Below are positions 26,070 to 37,568 of a stretch of DNA of 64,000 bases, piece by piece (position 1 is the stretch's first letter; each line of letters opens with the position of its first letter). Under the pieces are notes generated by a model. That model made no database searches, was not told the DNA's origin, and saw nothing but the letters and a program-made list of their open reading frames with translations. Origin of the DNA: Bacillus sp. NTK034 (lineage in GTDB: Bacteria; Bacillota; Bacilli; Bacillales; Cytobacillaceae); contig NZ_JAFKOJ010000001.1 of the NCBI RefSeq assembly GCF_017303275.1, positions 496,001 to 560,000 on the forward strand, in the 5' to 3' direction. The position numbers and the translations under genes were made by a program.

Positions 26070-26073
26070 TTTG

Positions 26074-26116
26074 AAAAGGCTGTATCTCTCAAGTGAGTGA
26101 TACAGCCTTTATTTTA
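26074..26116. terminator. Bidirectional terminator, ktrC and rnjA
   Basis: AAAGGCTGTATC / GATACAGCCTTT with an inner CTC / GAG pair, between converging genes. Confidence 0.88.
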
Positions 26117-26156
26117 TACAAAATACATTATAGATCTACACACGCCAATAAAGGTT

Positions 26157-27824
26157 TTAAACTTCCATGATAATTGGTAAAATCATTGGACGGCGCTTTG
26201 TTTTTTCATAAAGGAATGGTGCAAGTGTGTCAGTGATTTCATTCTTGATTTCTGACCATTGAGTTGTTCTGCGTTCCATAACCTTGCTTAAGTGTTTTGT
26301 AATAAGTGCCTGTGCATCATTGATTAAATCTCCGGATTCCCTCATGTAGACGAATCCGCGGGAAATTAAGTCAGGGCCGGCGGCAATTTTGAAATCCTTC
26401 ATATTGATGCTTACTACGACAACCACTAAACCTTCTTCAGAAAGAATGCGGCGGTCCCGTAAAACGATATTTCCGATATCACCGATTCCGCTTCCATCAA
26501 TATAAACAGAACCAGACGGTATTTTTCCTGCTACTTGAGCAGAATCTTCGCTGAGGGCCAGTACTTCACCATTATCCATGATGAAGCAGTTCTCTTCATC
26601 CACTCCACAATCCACAGCTAATTTGGCATGCATTTTCTGCATTCTGTATTCACCATGAATCGGCATGAAGAATTTTGGCTTAATTAAGCGAAGCATTAGT
26701 TTTTGTTCTTCCTGACCGCCATGACCTGATGTATGAATATCGCTTAGCTTGCCATATATGACTTCTGCACCTGCACGGGAAAGTCTGTCAATGGTTCTGC
26801 TGACACTAATTGTGTTCCCGGGAATGGGTGAGGAAGAGAATACAACAGTGTCGCCAGGAATGATTTGGATCTGGCGATGCGTTCCGTTAGCAATTCTTGA
26901 TAGGGCTGCCATTGGCTCTCCCTGGCTTCCTGTACATAGTATAGTCACCTGATTGGCTGGAAGTCTATTAATTTGATGCGCATCAATAAAGGTGTCTTTT
27001 GGTGCCTGAATATAACCCAATTCCTGTCCGATATTTATAGCTGCTTCCATGCTTCTTCCAAAAACAGCAATTTTTCTGCCATTCGTGACGGCCGCTTCAG
27101 TCACCTGCTGAAGACGGTGGATATTAGAAGCGAAAGTGGCAAAGATAATCCGTCCTTCAACTTTGCGGAAGATATCATGAATACTGTCGCCAACCCGGCG
27201 TTCAGACATAGTGAATTCAGGTATTTCGCTGTTTGTGCTGTCAGAAAGCAGGCAAAGGACGCCTTCCTTTCCGATTTCAGCCATTTTTGTCAGGTTGGCC
27301 GGTTCTCCCACAGGAGTGAAGTCAAATTTGAAGTCCCCAGTGTGAACAACTTGTCCAGGCGGTGTTTTAACAACGATGCCATATGAATCAGGGATACTGT
27401 GAGTCGTCCGGAAAAAAGTTACGGATGTTTTTCTGAACTTAATGATATCGTCTTCCTTGATTTCATGAAGAGTGGTTTGTCTCAAGAGTCCGTGTTCTTC
27501 AAGTTTATTTCTAAGCAGGCCAAGGGCCAGCTTTCCGCCGTAGACCGGAATATTAACTTCTCTTAGGAGATATGGAATTCCTCCAATATGGTCTTCATGT
27601 CCATGAGTGATAAATAATCCCTTGATCTTATCTTCGTTTTTCACTAAGTAAGTGTAATCAGGAATAACATAATCGATTCCGAGAAGTTCGTCCTCAGGGA
27701 ATTTAATTCCAGCATCAATTAGGATAATCTCATCCTGGAATTGCACAGCATAAGTATTTTTTCCGATTTCACCCAGTCCGCCCAGAGCAAAAACGGCTGT
27801 TTGATCATTTTTAACAAATTTCAT
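26157..27824 (-). CDS. rnjA: Ribonuclease J1
   Basis: A 555-residue beta-CASP metallo-nuclease with 5'-to-3' exonuclease and endonuclease activity, central to mRNA decay and 16S rRNA maturation in Bacillus. The zinc motif HGHEDH is at residues 74-79 (H74, H76, D78, H79). The beta-CASP part follows (about 210-370) and the C-terminal domain closes the protein. It directly follows rpoY with a three-base gap, the usual arrangement linking an RNase and an RNA polymerase subunit. Confidence 0.96.
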   Translation of the reverse strand: MKFVKNDQTAVFALGGLGEIGKNTYAVQFQDEIILIDAGIKFPEDELLGIDYVIPDYTYLVKNEDKIKGLFITHGHEDHIGGIPYLLREVNIPVYGGKLALGLLRNKLEEHGLLRQTTLHEIKEDDIIKFRKTSVTFFRTTHSIPDSYGIVVKTPPGQVVHTGDFKFDFTPVGEPANLTKMAEIGKEGVLCLLSDSTNSEIPEFTMSERRVGDSIHDIFRKVEGRIIFATFASNIHRLQQVTEAAVTNGRKIAVFGRSMEAAINIGQELGYIQAPKDTFIDAHQINRLPANQVTILCTGSQGEPMAALSRIANGTHRQIQIIPGDTVVFSSSPIPGNTISVSRTIDRLSRAGAEVIYGKLSDIHTSGHGGQEEQKLMLRLIKPKFFMPIHGEYRMQKMHAKLAVDCGVDEENCFIMDNGEVLALSEDSAQVAGKIPSGSVYIDGSGIGDIGNIVLRDRRILSEEGLVVVVVSINMKDFKIAAGPDLISRGFVYMRESGDLINDAQALITKHLSKVMERRTTQWSEIKNEITDTLAPFLYEKTKRRPMILPIIMEV

Positions 27825-27827
27825 AAA

Positions 27828-28040
27828 TTACTCAATCTCCAATACTTTAAAGTCTTCATTTTGTTTTTCATATTCCAGGAATTCTCCTTGGACAGATGTT
27901 ACAAATTCAATATTATAGTTGCGGTCAGCCAGCTTTTTGCGTACGTCTCTTTCAGAATCGCCTTCCACAAAAATAGTTTTTGTTTTTTCTCTAACCGGTA
28001 CCTCTGTCTTAGAATCCTGATAATATACCTTGAAAATCAT
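27828..28040 (-). CDS. rpoY: RNA polymerase epsilon subunit RpoY
   Basis: A 70-residue small subunit of RNA polymerase (YkzG, DUF1447), whose opening [20 protein letters not shown] is diagnostic. It binds near the secondary region of the polymerase in Firmicutes. First gene of the rpoY-rnjA operon; ATG preceded by AAGGAGAGATAG. Confidence 0.93.
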   Translation of the reverse strand: MIFKVYYQDSKTEVPVREKTKTIFVEGDSERDVRKKLADRNYNIEFVTSVQGEFLEYEKQNEDFKVLEIE

Positions 28041-28207
28041 TTCTATCTCTCCTTAATCCGATAAAAAACTTTTATCTAATATATAAAATAATAACATGTA
28101 TTACATGTTTTTTCCTGCCGGATATGAATAATAAATTCTTCTCAGTCCTAATATGCTCCCGAATCTATGTAAAAAAGTATACTGATAACCAATTTACAAT
28201 AAGGAAG

Positions 28208-28233
28208 GAGCCCTTCGCAAGTTTGAAGGGCTC
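28208..28233. terminator. Hairpin after the candidate micropeptide
   Basis: GAGCCCTTC / GAAGGGCTC with an eight-base loop, just beyond the stop of the 23-codon minus-strand frame at 28241-28312. The tail on the minus strand (CTTCCTTATTG) is only moderately T-rich. Confidence 0.6.
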
Positions 28234-28240
28234 AAATTTG

Positions 28241-28312
28241 TCAGGCAATAGATTTTTTTCGAAGCATTTCATTCCACTGTTTTAAAAGCTTCTTTCTCAG
28301 CTTCTTTAACAT
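28241..28312 (-). CDS. Candidate 23-residue cationic amphipathic peptide
   Basis: A 23-codon frame starting MLKKLRKKLLKQWNEM with nine Lys/Arg residues and Leu/Trp spaced as in an amphipathic helix. AAGGAG lies ten bases before the ATG and a hairpin follows the stop. A TAAAAT with a weak upstream TTTACT could be its promoter. No family is recognised. The size makes chance possible, but the combined signals are better than for random frames here. Confidence 0.35.
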   Translation of the reverse strand: MLKKLRKKLLKQWNEMLRKKSIA

Positions 28313-28662
28313 AGTGGATCAACTCCTTACTTTCTATTTTAAACGATCCTTGTCCAAAGTAAAGGCAGCAAGGACGTTTTAAACAGATTTTTGTAAATAA
28401 TGAGGTCTTTTTACTAACGGTCTAGCGCAAGCAGCCCTGCCCCTCGAGGGTGTAAGTGGGGGAAGGAGCTTCCGCTTTTCTTAATTATATTATATGGTAA
28501 GATAGTTAAATCTCTCGTGGATAAAAATGGAAATATTCATTGTTTATAGCACGGAAATTGACTTTTTAACTTTGTGGGTTTAGTGTTTTATTACGGTAAA
28601 TCATATGGAAATCATATAATAGCAGCCAGTAAAATAACGCTTGAAAGGAAGTTAATTTTTAA
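28313..28662. other. Intergenic region between the micropeptide and ykrA
   Basis: Holds an imperfect dyad (AAACGATCCTTG at 28341-28352 with CAAGGACGTTT at 28369-28379), the repeat copy at 28429-28485 and then AT-rich DNA with the ykrA promoter and ribosome-binding site (GAAAGGAAG at 28641-28649). No further gene is seen. Confidence 0.5.
28429..28485. repeat. Intergenic repeat element, copy 2 (short form)
   Basis: Contains CCCCTCGAGGG and ends GGAGCTTCCGCTTTTCTT, matching the core and right end of the block at 4215-4336. The middle is deleted or diverged relative to copy 1. Confidence 0.55.
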
Positions 28663-29439
28663 ATGAAAAAGATTGTTTTCTTTGATATAGATGGGACTTT
28701 ATTAGATCACGATAAAAACTTGCCGGACAGTACGAAAGAGGCAATCGTCAAGCTGAAAAAGAATGGGACTTTCGTGGCAATTGCTACCGGCAGGGCTCCT
28801 TTCATGTTTGAAAGTCTTCGCAGCGATCTTGATATTGATTCATTTGTCAGCTTTAATGGTCAATATGTAGTATTCGAAAACGAACCTATTTACCGGAATC
28901 CTCTAAAATCATCTGAGATTGAAAAGCTATACCTGCATGCACAGTCAAACGGGCATCCATTGGTGTTTATGAATGAGAAAACGATGAAATCTACTGTACA
29001 CCACCATGCATTTATTGAGGAAAGCATGGGGAGCTTAAAGTTCCCGCATCCGGAGGAAGATCGTGAGTTTTACAGCGGCAGGGAATTATATCAATCGCTG
29101 CTGTTCTGTGAGGAAAAGGATGAGGAAAAGTATATTTCTTCTTCTATATATCCTGATTTTGGCTTTATCAGGTGGCATCCATACTCTGTTGATGTTTTGC
29201 CTGCAGGCGGGTCTAAAGCTGAGGGAATAAAACAAATGATAAAAAGGCTTGGGTTTGATTTGAAGGATGTATATGCGTTTGGAGATGGACTAAATGATAT
29301 AGAGATGCTTAACGCTGTCGGAACCGGGATAGCAATGGGCAATGCAGAAGATGTGGTTAAGAAGGCAGCAGACCATGTAACTTCCGGCGTGGACGATGAA
29401 GGAATTTGGAAGGGACTAAAGGAACTTCAATTAATATAG
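28663..29439 (+). CDS. ykrA: HAD-family hydrolase YkrA
   Basis: A 258-residue Cof-type HAD phosphatase. Motif I is FFDIDGTLLD (nucleophile D8, acid D10), motif III is a Lys around residue 187 and motif IV is GDGLNDIEML. A C2-type cap lies between about 85 and 180. Its physiological substrate is probably a sugar phosphate or cofactor phosphate. Sits between rpoY-rnjA and def as in B. subtilis. Ends at a GGAAAGC / GCTTTCC hairpin. Confidence 0.9.
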   Translation: MKKIVFFDIDGTLLDHDKNLPDSTKEAIVKLKKNGTFVAIATGRAPFMFESLRSDLDIDSFVSFNGQYVVFENEPIYRNPLKSSEIEKLYLHAQSNGHPLVFMNEKTMKSTVHHHAFIEESMGSLKFPHPEEDREFYSGRELYQSLLFCEEKDEEKYISSSIYPDFGFIRWHPYSVDVLPAGGSKAEGIKQMIKRLGFDLKDVYAFGDGLNDIEMLNAVGTGIAMGNAEDVVKKAADHVTSGVDDEGIWKGLKELQLI

Positions 29440-29445
29440 AAAATG

Positions 29446-29486
29446 AAGGAAAGCATCCGTATAATTATCTGGAGGCTTTCCTTTTG
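29446..29486. terminator. Terminator between ykrA and def
   Basis: AAGGAAAGC / GCTTTCCTT with a 20-base loop, between converging genes. Confidence 0.7.
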
Positions 29487-29506
29487 TTATGCTATGCAGC
29501 AGCAAT

Positions 29507-30058
29507 CTACCGTTCTATAGCAATTGCATTTTCAATCGGCTGTAACGGATTTTGTTTATTAATGTGATCGTAAAACATGATTCCGTTCAAATGATCAATT
29601 TCGTGCTGAAATACAATGGCTGGCAGCCCTTTAAGCTTAAGTTTAACTTCTTTGCCCTCCAGGTCGGTACCTTTTACAGTCACTTTTGCATATCTGGGCA
29701 CAAAACCGGGTATGGATTCATCAACAGATAGACAGCCCTCCCCAGCAGCCAGATAAGAACGCTGCACAGAATGGCTGATGATCTTAGGGTTAAAGAGAGC
29801 ATAACTGTATAGCTCCTGGTTATAGGTAACATGAACAGCGATGATCCGCCTCGAAATATTAATTTGAGGAGCAGCTAAACCAATGCCGGCCCTTAAGCCA
29901 TATTTTGCAGAAAGCTCTGGATCCTGGCTGTTTTTTACATATTCCATCATTTCTTTTAAGATTTGTATTTCTTCTGAAGATGGAGGCATGTTCACTTCCG
30001 CGGCAATTTTCCTTAAAGTTGGGTGGCCGTCGCGAATAATATCTTTCATGCTCAGCAT
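29507..30058 (-). CDS. def: Peptide deformylase
   Basis: A 183-residue type 2 deformylase that removes the N-formyl group from new proteins. All three motifs are present: GIGLAAPQ (residues 58-65), EGCLS with C109, and QHEIDHLNG with H152, E153 and H156. Length and sequence match B. subtilis DefB (YkrB). The ATG at 30058 has GGGAG eight bases upstream; the GTG at 30067 is too close to it. Confidence 0.95.
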   Translation of the reverse strand: MLSMKDIIRDGHPTLRKIAAEVNMPPSSEEIQILKEMMEYVKNSQDPELSAKYGLRAGIGLAAPQINISRRIIAVHVTYNQELYSYALFNPKIISHSVQRSYLAAGEGCLSVDESIPGFVPRYAKVTVKGTDLEGKEVKLKLKGLPAIVFQHEIDHLNGIMFYDHINKQNPLQPIENAIAIER

Positions 30059-30197
30059 GATTATCACTCCCGCTAAGTAATAAAGAATAGAAAAATGGCT
30101 AAATTATTGGCAAGAAGATCAAATGGCATAGCCCAAAAAAGCCATGTGTCTATTTAATTATATTCAGTCTATCAGAGCGGGGCAAAAAAGTTAATAA

Positions 30198-30222
30198 GAG
30201 AAGGCGCCCTTGGCACCTTCTC
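30198..30222 (-). terminator. Terminator of the YjcZ-type gene
   Basis: GAGAAGG-GCC / GGC-CCTTCTC stem just after the small gene's stop, with a T-rich minus-strand tail. Confidence 0.75.
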
Positions 30223-30228
30223 AAGTAA

Positions 30229-30363
30229 TTAAAACTTCCAGCAAGCGCAGCCAACTATGATTAAGAGAATGAATAATACTACAATTAACGCAAATCCTCT
30301 GCCGCAGCCGGCTCCTGCTACTGGATAACCGCATCCATAACCGTATCCGCCATATCCGTACAT
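30229..30363 (-). CDS. YjcZ-family sporulation protein
   Basis: A 44-residue protein: a Gly/Tyr/Cys-rich head ([15 protein letters not shown]) and a single hydrophobic tail ending CACWKF. This is the pattern of the YjcZ/YhzA-type tiny proteins made in the mother cell during sporulation. GGGAGG lies nine bases before the ATG. A sigma-K-like promoter element is visible upstream at 30433-30441. Confidence 0.85.
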   Translation of the reverse strand: MYGYGGYGYGCGYPVAGAGCGRGFALIVVLFILLIIVGCACWKF

Positions 30364-30432
30364 GAAGGATAACCTCCCTAAAGTAAGATTATCGTCCATT
30401 TTTTTTTGACTTGCCGCATCGGACGATTAATA

Positions 30433-30460
30433 TAGCCTATGTTTCATATGATGTTTGGTG
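30433..30460 (-). promoter_or_regulatory. Sigma-K-like promoter for the YjcZ-type gene
   Basis: On the minus strand CATAGGCTA (30441-30433) fits the sigma-K -10 CATA-N3-TA, with an AC-containing triplet 16 bases upstream for the short -35. It is about 65 bases before the start codon. Sigma-E has a similar -10, so the exact factor is uncertain. Confidence 0.45.
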
Positions 30461-30628
30461 TAGGCCTTTGCCCAAGTCATAAAGGAAAAATGAAGTGAAT
30501 AGATTTAAATTATACTTGTAAAAAGGACAAGCTCTGCAATGGTGCGAAGTGTGTCAAACCAAAGGGCTATTGTCAAACCGGACAGGTACCTTTATAGTTA
30601 AAAATGTTATTAGTAAGGAGGTTTCAAT

Positions 30629-31297
30629 GTGTCGATTTTGAACAAAAGCAGACTGCTGCTTGTTTTTATCATAGGGGCTTTCATCCTCACAGGCTGTATG
30701 AACAGTCCTGATCCGGAGGAAAAAATGTATGATGTGCTGGAGGATGTAGTAGCTAAAGAAAAGGAATTTGAGAAGCAGCAGGAACCGCTCGTAAAGCTGG
30801 AGAAAAGAGAAAAGGAATTATACGATAAAATTATCAACCTGGGAATGAAGGATTTCGAGGAAATTAAAAAGCTGTCTGATGAAGCTTCCTCCATTGTGGA
30901 TCAGCGGATAACTCATATGGACAAAGAGCAGGAAAGCATCCTGGCGTCAAAAAATGAATTTGAATCATTATCTCCGATCATAGAGGAGATAGAGGATCAA
31001 AAATTAAAAGATAAAGCCAAAGAGCTGTATGAAATTATGATGGACAGGTATAAAATCCATGACACTCTTTACGAGGATTATTCGAAAGCGACGCAATTAG
31101 ATAAAGAGTTATATGCCATGTTTAAAAAGGAAGATCTTACTCTAGAACAGCTGGAAGACCAGGTAAGCAAAATAAATGACATGTATGAAAAAATACTGGC
31201 TTCAAATAAGCAGTTCAATGAAAAAACAAAAGAGTATAATGAATCAAAACTGGATTTCTATAAAGAAGCAGGTCTTGAAGTAAATACAGAAGAATAA
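30629..31297 (+). CDS. ykyA: YkyA-family lipoprotein
   Basis: A 222-residue exported lipoprotein (lipobox LTGC, lipidated C23 after a hydrophobic segment) whose mature part is almost wholly charged alpha helix with coiled-coil character. It corresponds to B. subtilis YkyA, annotated as a putative cell-wall-binding lipoprotein and located upstream of pdhA. The GTG start at 30629 follows AAGGAGG; the overlapping ATG at 30627 leads to an immediate stop. A good terminator follows. Confidence 0.88.
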   Translation: MSILNKSRLLLVFIIGAFILTGCMNSPDPEEKMYDVLEDVVAKEKEFEKQQEPLVKLEKREKELYDKIINLGMKDFEEIKKLSDEASSIVDQRITHMDKEQESILASKNEFESLSPIIEEIEDQKLKDKAKELYEIMMDRYKIHDTLYEDYSKATQLDKELYAMFKKEDLTLEQLEDQVSKINDMYEKILASNKQFNEKTKEYNESKLDFYKEAGLEVNTEE

Positions 31298-31302
31298 TAT
31301 TA

Positions 31303-31334
31303 ATGCCGGCATATTTATGCCCGGCATTTTTTTG
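31303..31334 (+). terminator. Terminator of ykyA
   Basis: ATGCCGG / CCGGCAT with an 11-base loop and seven Ts. Confidence 0.88.
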
Positions 31335-33015
<1,681 letters not shown>

Positions 33016-33018
33016 GCC

Positions 33019-33996
33019 ATGGCGCAAATGACAATGATTCAGGCAATTACTGATGCTCTTCGCACAGAATTGCGCAACGATCCGGATGTTTTGGTATTCG
33101 GTGAAGATGTGGGCGTAAACGGCGGCGTTTTCCGTGCTACCGAAGGCCTTCAAAAAGAATTCGGCGAAGAGCGTGTATTTGATACACCACTTGCTGAATC
33201 CGGAATCGGCGGTCTGGCAGTCGGTCTTGGTTTACAGGGCTTCCGTCCGGTACCTGAAATTCAATTTTTTGGATTCGTTTACGAAGTAATGGATTCTATC
33301 TCCGGCCAGCTTGCACGTATGCGTTACCGCTCTGGCGGAAGATACAGCGCACCTGTTACAATCCGCTCACCATTTGGGGGAGGCGTACATACTCCTGAAA
33401 TGCACGCGGACAGCCTTGAAGGCTTAATGGCTCAACAGCCTGGCCTTAAAGTTGTTATCCCGTCAACACCTTATGATGCAAAAGGGTTGCTTATTTCAGC
33501 TATCCGTGATAACGACCCGGTTATTTTCCTTGAGCACATGAAATTATACCGTTCTTTCCGCCAGGAGGTCCCTGAAGAAGAATATACTATTCCTCTAGGC
33601 AAGGCAGAAGTAAAGCGTGAAGGTTCAGACTTAACAATTGTGACTTACGGCGCAATGGTTCATGAATCATTAAAAGCGGCTGAAGAGCTTGAAAAAGAAG
33701 GCAAGTCAGTTGAAGTAATTGACTTGCGTACTGTTGCACCGCTTGATATCGAAACGATTATTGCTTCTGTTGAGAAAACAGGCAGAGCAATAGTTGTTCA
33801 GGAAGCGCAAAAACAAGCTGGTATTGCAGCAAATGTCGTTGCAGAAATCAATGATCGTGCAATTCTCAGCCTGGAAGCTCCAGTCCTGCGTGTAGCTGCA
33901 CCAGATACTGTATTTGCTTTCCCGCAAGCTGAAACGGTTTGGCTTCCAAACTATAAAGATGTAATCGAGACAGCTAAAAAAGTTCTTGAATTTTAA
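33019..33996 (+). CDS. pdhB: Pyruvate dehydrogenase E1 beta subunit
   Basis: A 325-residue E1 beta subunit with the transketolase pyrimidine-binding domain (about 4-180) and C-terminal domain (about 195-315). It completes the E1 active site with PdhA. Length matches B. subtilis. Ribosome-binding site AAGGAG lies inside the pdhA tail. An intra-operon hairpin follows before pdhC. Confidence 0.97.
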   Translation: MAQMTMIQAITDALRTELRNDPDVLVFGEDVGVNGGVFRATEGLQKEFGEERVFDTPLAESGIGGLAVGLGLQGFRPVPEIQFFGFVYEVMDSISGQLARMRYRSGGRYSAPVTIRSPFGGGVHTPEMHADSLEGLMAQQPGLKVVIPSTPYDAKGLLISAIRDNDPVIFLEHMKLYRSFRQEVPEEEYTIPLGKAEVKREGSDLTIVTYGAMVHESLKAAEELEKEGKSVEVIDLRTVAPLDIETIIASVEKTGRAIVVQEAQKQAGIAANVVAEINDRAILSLEAPVLRVAAPDTVFAFPQAETVWLPNYKDVIETAKKVLEF

Positions 33997-34015
33997 TTGT
34001 ATATAACTGATAACA

Positions 34016-34042
34016 CAAGGGGGAAAATATCCCCCTGACGTG
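34016..34042 (+). promoter_or_regulatory. Hairpin between pdhB and pdhC
   Basis: AGGGGGA / TCCCCCT (34018-34024 with 34030-34036) in the 87-base gap, flanked by ACA / TGT. Only a short TGTTTT follows, so it may be an RNA-processing or attenuation element rather than a full terminator. Confidence 0.5.
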
Positions 34043-34083
34043 TTTTACTATGAACGAGCGAAATAATAGGAGGGTGAATTCCA

Positions 34084-35436
34084 TTGGCATTCCAATTTAG
34101 ATTGCCTGATATCGGTGAAGGTATCCATGAAGGTGAAATCGTCAAGTGGTTTGTAAAGCCAGGCGATGAAGTACAAGAAGATGACGTGCTTTGTGAAGTT
34201 CAAAATGATAAAGCAGTTGTAGAGATTCCTTCCCCTGTTAAAGGTAAAGTTGAAGAAATTCTTGTTGAAGAAGGTACAGTCGCAACTGTAGGTCAAGTAT
34301 TGATCACTTTTGATGCTCCAGGATATGAAGACCTTAAATTTAAGGGAGACCATGAAGATGAGGCTCCTAAAGAAGAAAAAACAGAAGCACAAGTACAGGC
34401 AACAGCTGAAGCTGGCCAGGACGTGAAGAAGGAAGAAGCTCCTGCACAAGATGCACCAAAAGAAGGAGTAGTTATTTCCGAGGCTGATGTTGATCCTAAC
34501 CGCCGCATTATTGCGATGCCTTCTGTTAGAAAATATGCTCGTGACAAAGGCGCGGACATTCGCCAGGTAGCTGGAAGCGGCAAAAATGGGCGCATTCAAA
34601 AAGCTGACATTGATGCCTTCCTGAATGGCGGGGCACAAGCTCAGTCTGCTGAAGCACCTGCAGAGGAAGCTGCACCAAAAGCTGAAGCAAAAGAAACTGC
34701 ACCTGCAGCTGCACAGGCGATTCCTGCTGGACAATATCCAGAAACACGCGAGAAAATGAGCGGAATCCGTAAAGCTATTGCGAAAGCTATGGTAAACTCT
34801 AAGCATACGGCTCCACACGTTACATTAATGGATGAAATTGATGTTACAAAACTTGTTGCACACCGCAAGAAATTTAAAGAAGTTGCAGCTAATAAAGGAA
34901 TTAAGCTTACATTCCTTCCTTATGTGGTAAAAGCATTAACAAGTGCATTGCGTGAATTCCCGGCACTAAACACTTCAATCGATGATGCAGCAGGTGAAAT
35001 CATTCAAAAGCATTACTACAACATCGGTATTGCAGCGGATACTGAAAAAGGTCTTCTTGTGCCAGTTGTTAAGGATGCAGACCGCAAGTCTACATTCGCC
35101 ATTTCAAATGAAATCAATGAGCTAGCTGGTAAAGCGCGTGATGGCAAGCTTTCTCCAGATGAAATGAAGGGTGCTTCATGCACAATTACAAATATCGGTT
35201 CTGCCGGCGGTCAATGGTTTACTCCGGTTATCAATCATCCTGAAGTTGCGATTCTTGGAATTGGCCGCATAGCTGAAAAGCCAGTAGTGAAGGATGGAGA
35301 AATTGTTGCTGCTCCAGTATTGGCATTGTCACTAAGCTTTGACCACAGAATTATTGATGGAGCAACTGCACAAAATGCATTAAATCACATCAAGCGTTTA
35401 CTGAACGATCCAGAACTATTGTTAATGGAGGCGTAA
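34084..35436 (+). CDS. pdhC: Dihydrolipoamide acetyltransferase (E2)
   Basis: A 450-residue E2 core: one lipoyl domain (1-78, lipoylated K43 in NDKAVVEIP), an acidic/Ala linker, a peripheral subunit-binding domain (about 138-173), an Ala/Glu/Pro linker (about 180-215) and the acetyltransferase domain (about 220-450) with SFDHRIIDG near the end. TTG start at 34084 after AGGAGGGTG. Slightly longer than the B. subtilis protein because of linkers. Confidence 0.96.
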   Translation: MAFQFRLPDIGEGIHEGEIVKWFVKPGDEVQEDDVLCEVQNDKAVVEIPSPVKGKVEEILVEEGTVATVGQVLITFDAPGYEDLKFKGDHEDEAPKEEKTEAQVQATAEAGQDVKKEEAPAQDAPKEGVVISEADVDPNRRIIAMPSVRKYARDKGADIRQVAGSGKNGRIQKADIDAFLNGGAQAQSAEAPAEEAAPKAEAKETAPAAAQAIPAGQYPETREKMSGIRKAIAKAMVNSKHTAPHVTLMDEIDVTKLVAHRKKFKEVAANKGIKLTFLPYVVKALTSALREFPALNTSIDDAAGEIIQKHYYNIGIAADTEKGLLVPVVKDADRKSTFAISNEINELAGKARDGKLSPDEMKGASCTITNIGSAGGQWFTPVINHPEVAILGIGRIAEKPVVKDGEIVAAPVLALSLSFDHRIIDGATAQNALNHIKRLLNDPELLLMEA

Positions 35437-35442
35437 TAACAA

Positions 35443-36852
35443 ATGGTAGTAGGAGATTTCCCAATCGAAACAGATACTATAGTCATTGGTGCGGGTCCTG
35501 GTGGATATGTTGCAGCGATTCGCGCAGCACAGCTTGGACAAAAAGTAACAATCGTAGAAAAAGCTAATATGGGCGGAGTTTGCTTAAACGTTGGATGTAT
35601 TCCTTCAAAGGCTTTAATCGCAGCAGGCCACCGCTACGAGAATGCAAAGCACTCAGATGTAATGGGTATTACAGCTGAAAATGTAAAAGTTGACTTTACA
35701 AAAGTACAAGAATTTAAATCCGGTGTAGTTAATAAGCTTACTGGAGGAGTAGAAGGTCTTTTAAAGGGCAATAAAGTCGACATCGTACGCGGGGAAGCTT
35801 ACTTCGTTGATTCGAATACCCTTCGTGTAATGGATGATAATTCCGCACAAACTTATACGTTTAAAAATGCGATCATTGCTACAGGATCTCGTCCAATTGA
35901 ATTGCCAGCGTTTAAATTCTCTAAACGAGTTCTTGATTCAACAGGTGCCCTTGCACTTCAAGAGATTCCTGAAAAAATCGTCGTTATTGGCGGCGGTGTT
36001 ATCGGAATTGAACTTGGCGGAGCTTATGCGAATTTTGGTTCTCAAGTAACAGTTCTTGAGGGTGCAGATGATATCCTTATCGGTTTTGAGAAGCAAATGT
36101 CATCACTTGTTAAACGGAACTTAAAGAAAAAAGGCGTTGAATTCATTACGAAGGCACTTGCTAAAGGTGTTGAAGAGAATGAAAACGGAGTTACCGTTAA
36201 GTTTGAAGAAAAAGGCGAAGAGAAATCTCTTGATGCAGATTATGTATTTGTAATGGTTGGAAGACGTCCAAATACAGACGAACTGGGCTTAGAACAAGCC
36301 GGCATTAAAATGACTGAACGCGGTGTTATTGAAATCGATAAACAATGCCGTACGAATGTAAGCAACATTTATGCTATTGGTGATATTGTTGCAGGTCCTC
36401 AATTGGCTCATAAAGCTTCTTACGAAGGTAAGATTGCTGCAGAAGCAATTGCAGGCCATAACGCAGAAATTGATTACTTAGCAATCCCAGCTGTGGTATT
36501 CTCTGAGCCTGAATTGGCTTCTGTAGGATATACTGAGCAGCAGGCTAAAGAAGAAGGAATCGAAGTTACGGCAGCGAAGTTCCCATTCGCAGCTAATGGC
36601 CGTGCCCTTGCGCTTGATTCCACTGACGGCTTTTTAAAGCTAGTGACACGCAAAGAAGACGGCCTAGTAATCGGTGCCCAAATCGCTGGCGCAAGTGCCT
36701 CTGATATGATTGCTGAGCTAGGTTTGGCTATTGAAGCAGGCATGACTGCAGAAGATCTTGCCATGACTATTCATGCTCATCCAACATTGGGTGAAATCAC
36801 AATGGAAGCAGCAGAAGTTGCTATTGGAAGCCCAATTCACATTGTAAAATAA
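35443..36852 (+). CDS. pdhD: Dihydrolipoamide dehydrogenase (E3)
   Basis: A 469-residue FAD enzyme that reoxidises dihydrolipoamide with NAD. FAD motif GAGPGG (17-22), redox disulfide C47/C52 in [14 protein letters not shown] motif [11 protein letters not shown] and the C-terminal His-Glu pair in HAHPTLGE. Last gene of the pdh operon, six bases after pdhC; a terminator follows. E3 is probably shared with other 2-oxoacid complexes. Confidence 0.97.
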   Translation: MVVGDFPIETDTIVIGAGPGGYVAAIRAAQLGQKVTIVEKANMGGVCLNVGCIPSKALIAAGHRYENAKHSDVMGITAENVKVDFTKVQEFKSGVVNKLTGGVEGLLKGNKVDIVRGEAYFVDSNTLRVMDDNSAQTYTFKNAIIATGSRPIELPAFKFSKRVLDSTGALALQEIPEKIVVIGGGVIGIELGGAYANFGSQVTVLEGADDILIGFEKQMSSLVKRNLKKKGVEFITKALAKGVEENENGVTVKFEEKGEEKSLDADYVFVMVGRRPNTDELGLEQAGIKMTERGVIEIDKQCRTNVSNIYAIGDIVAGPQLAHKASYEGKIAAEAIAGHNAEIDYLAIPAVVFSEPELASVGYTEQQAKEEGIEVTAAKFPFAANGRALALDSTDGFLKLVTRKEDGLVIGAQIAGASASDMIAELGLAIEAGMTAEDLAMTIHAHPTLGEITMEAAEVAIGSPIHIVK

Positions 36853-36861
36853 TAATTAAAA

Positions 36862-36893
36862 AAATCCTTCCTGCCAGGGGAGGATTTTTTTGT
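36862..36893. terminator. Terminator of pdhABCD
   Basis: AATCCT-CC / GG-AGGATT with a T run; also A-rich on the left, so it can serve the convergent slp-like gene. Confidence 0.82.
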
Positions 36894-36902
36894 AAATGAT
36901 GA

Positions 36903-37280
36903 TTATTTTTCATCCATAGCATCGGCAAGTGGATTAATAATCTTCTCTTTGGGTACAGTGCCTTTTATTTCTACAATCACTTTATCTTGATATACCAGCA
37001 GCATGGCAGGGCAGTTCTCTACATTATAATTGCTTATATGGCTGGATTCAGATGCTGTAATGACTTTCATATTCTTAATCAGTTCCGGATAGTTGCTCTT
37101 TAATTCGATGATGGCATCATAATAGGCAATTTCCTGTTCATATTGTTTATTATCCGTGAAAAAAATGAGCTGTTTAACACTATCGTCTATCTTCAGCTCT
37201 TTTTTTACTTCCTTATGATTGCATGAAGAGGTCACAAACAAGAGTGCAGTAATTAATATCAGCGGCAGACCTTTCATCAT
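36903..37280 (-). CDS. slp: Slp-like small lipoprotein
   Basis: A 125-residue exported lipoprotein (lipobox TSSC, lipidated C20). The remainder looks like a thioredoxin-type fold lacking redox cysteines, ending with LLVYQDKVIVEIKGTVPKEKI. Size and position right after pdhD fit B. subtilis slp, a small peptidoglycan-associated lipoprotein; the name is by synteny. Two adjacent ATGs (37280 and 37277) follow GAGGG; the second has better spacing. Confidence 0.6.
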   Translation of the reverse strand: MMKGLPLILITALLFVTSSCNHKEVKKELKIDDSVKQLIFFTDNKQYEQEIAYYDAIIELKSNYPELIKNMKVITASESSHISNYNVENCPAMLLVYQDKVIVEIKGTVPKEKIINPLADAMDEK

Positions 37281-37515
37281 TTTGCCCTCACTTTATTATA
37301 AATTCCACCTTATGACATAAGATTGTTTTATCTGAAGTAGTATAGAAGTCTTGGTAATTTTCCAGTCTTCTAACAGTTGATGAGCAATTCATAATAAGTA
37401 TCTAATATTAATGAGTATTTTATCATATAGCGATAGAAAATTTTGGCTTGTCATTCAAATGTTACAGAAATGAAAAATAAGAATATCCTTTTCAACATAT
37501 ATTACATACACAAGT

Positions 37516-37541
37516 GTTTCTTCTATTAAAATAACGGGTAA
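37516..37541 (+). promoter_or_regulatory. Sigma-B-like promoter
   Basis: GTTTCT, 14 bases, GGGTAA, compared with sigma-B GTTTAA-N(12-15)-GGGTAT. Directly before the small membrane protein gene at 37569. Confidence 0.4.
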
Positions 37542-37568
37542 GGATTAAAAAATTTGGTGGTGGAGTGT

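Noticed and set aside
34048-34818. 256-codon minus-strand frame opposite pdhC
   Set aside because: Shadow of the Ala/Glu-rich pdhC coding strand, with no ribosome-binding site.
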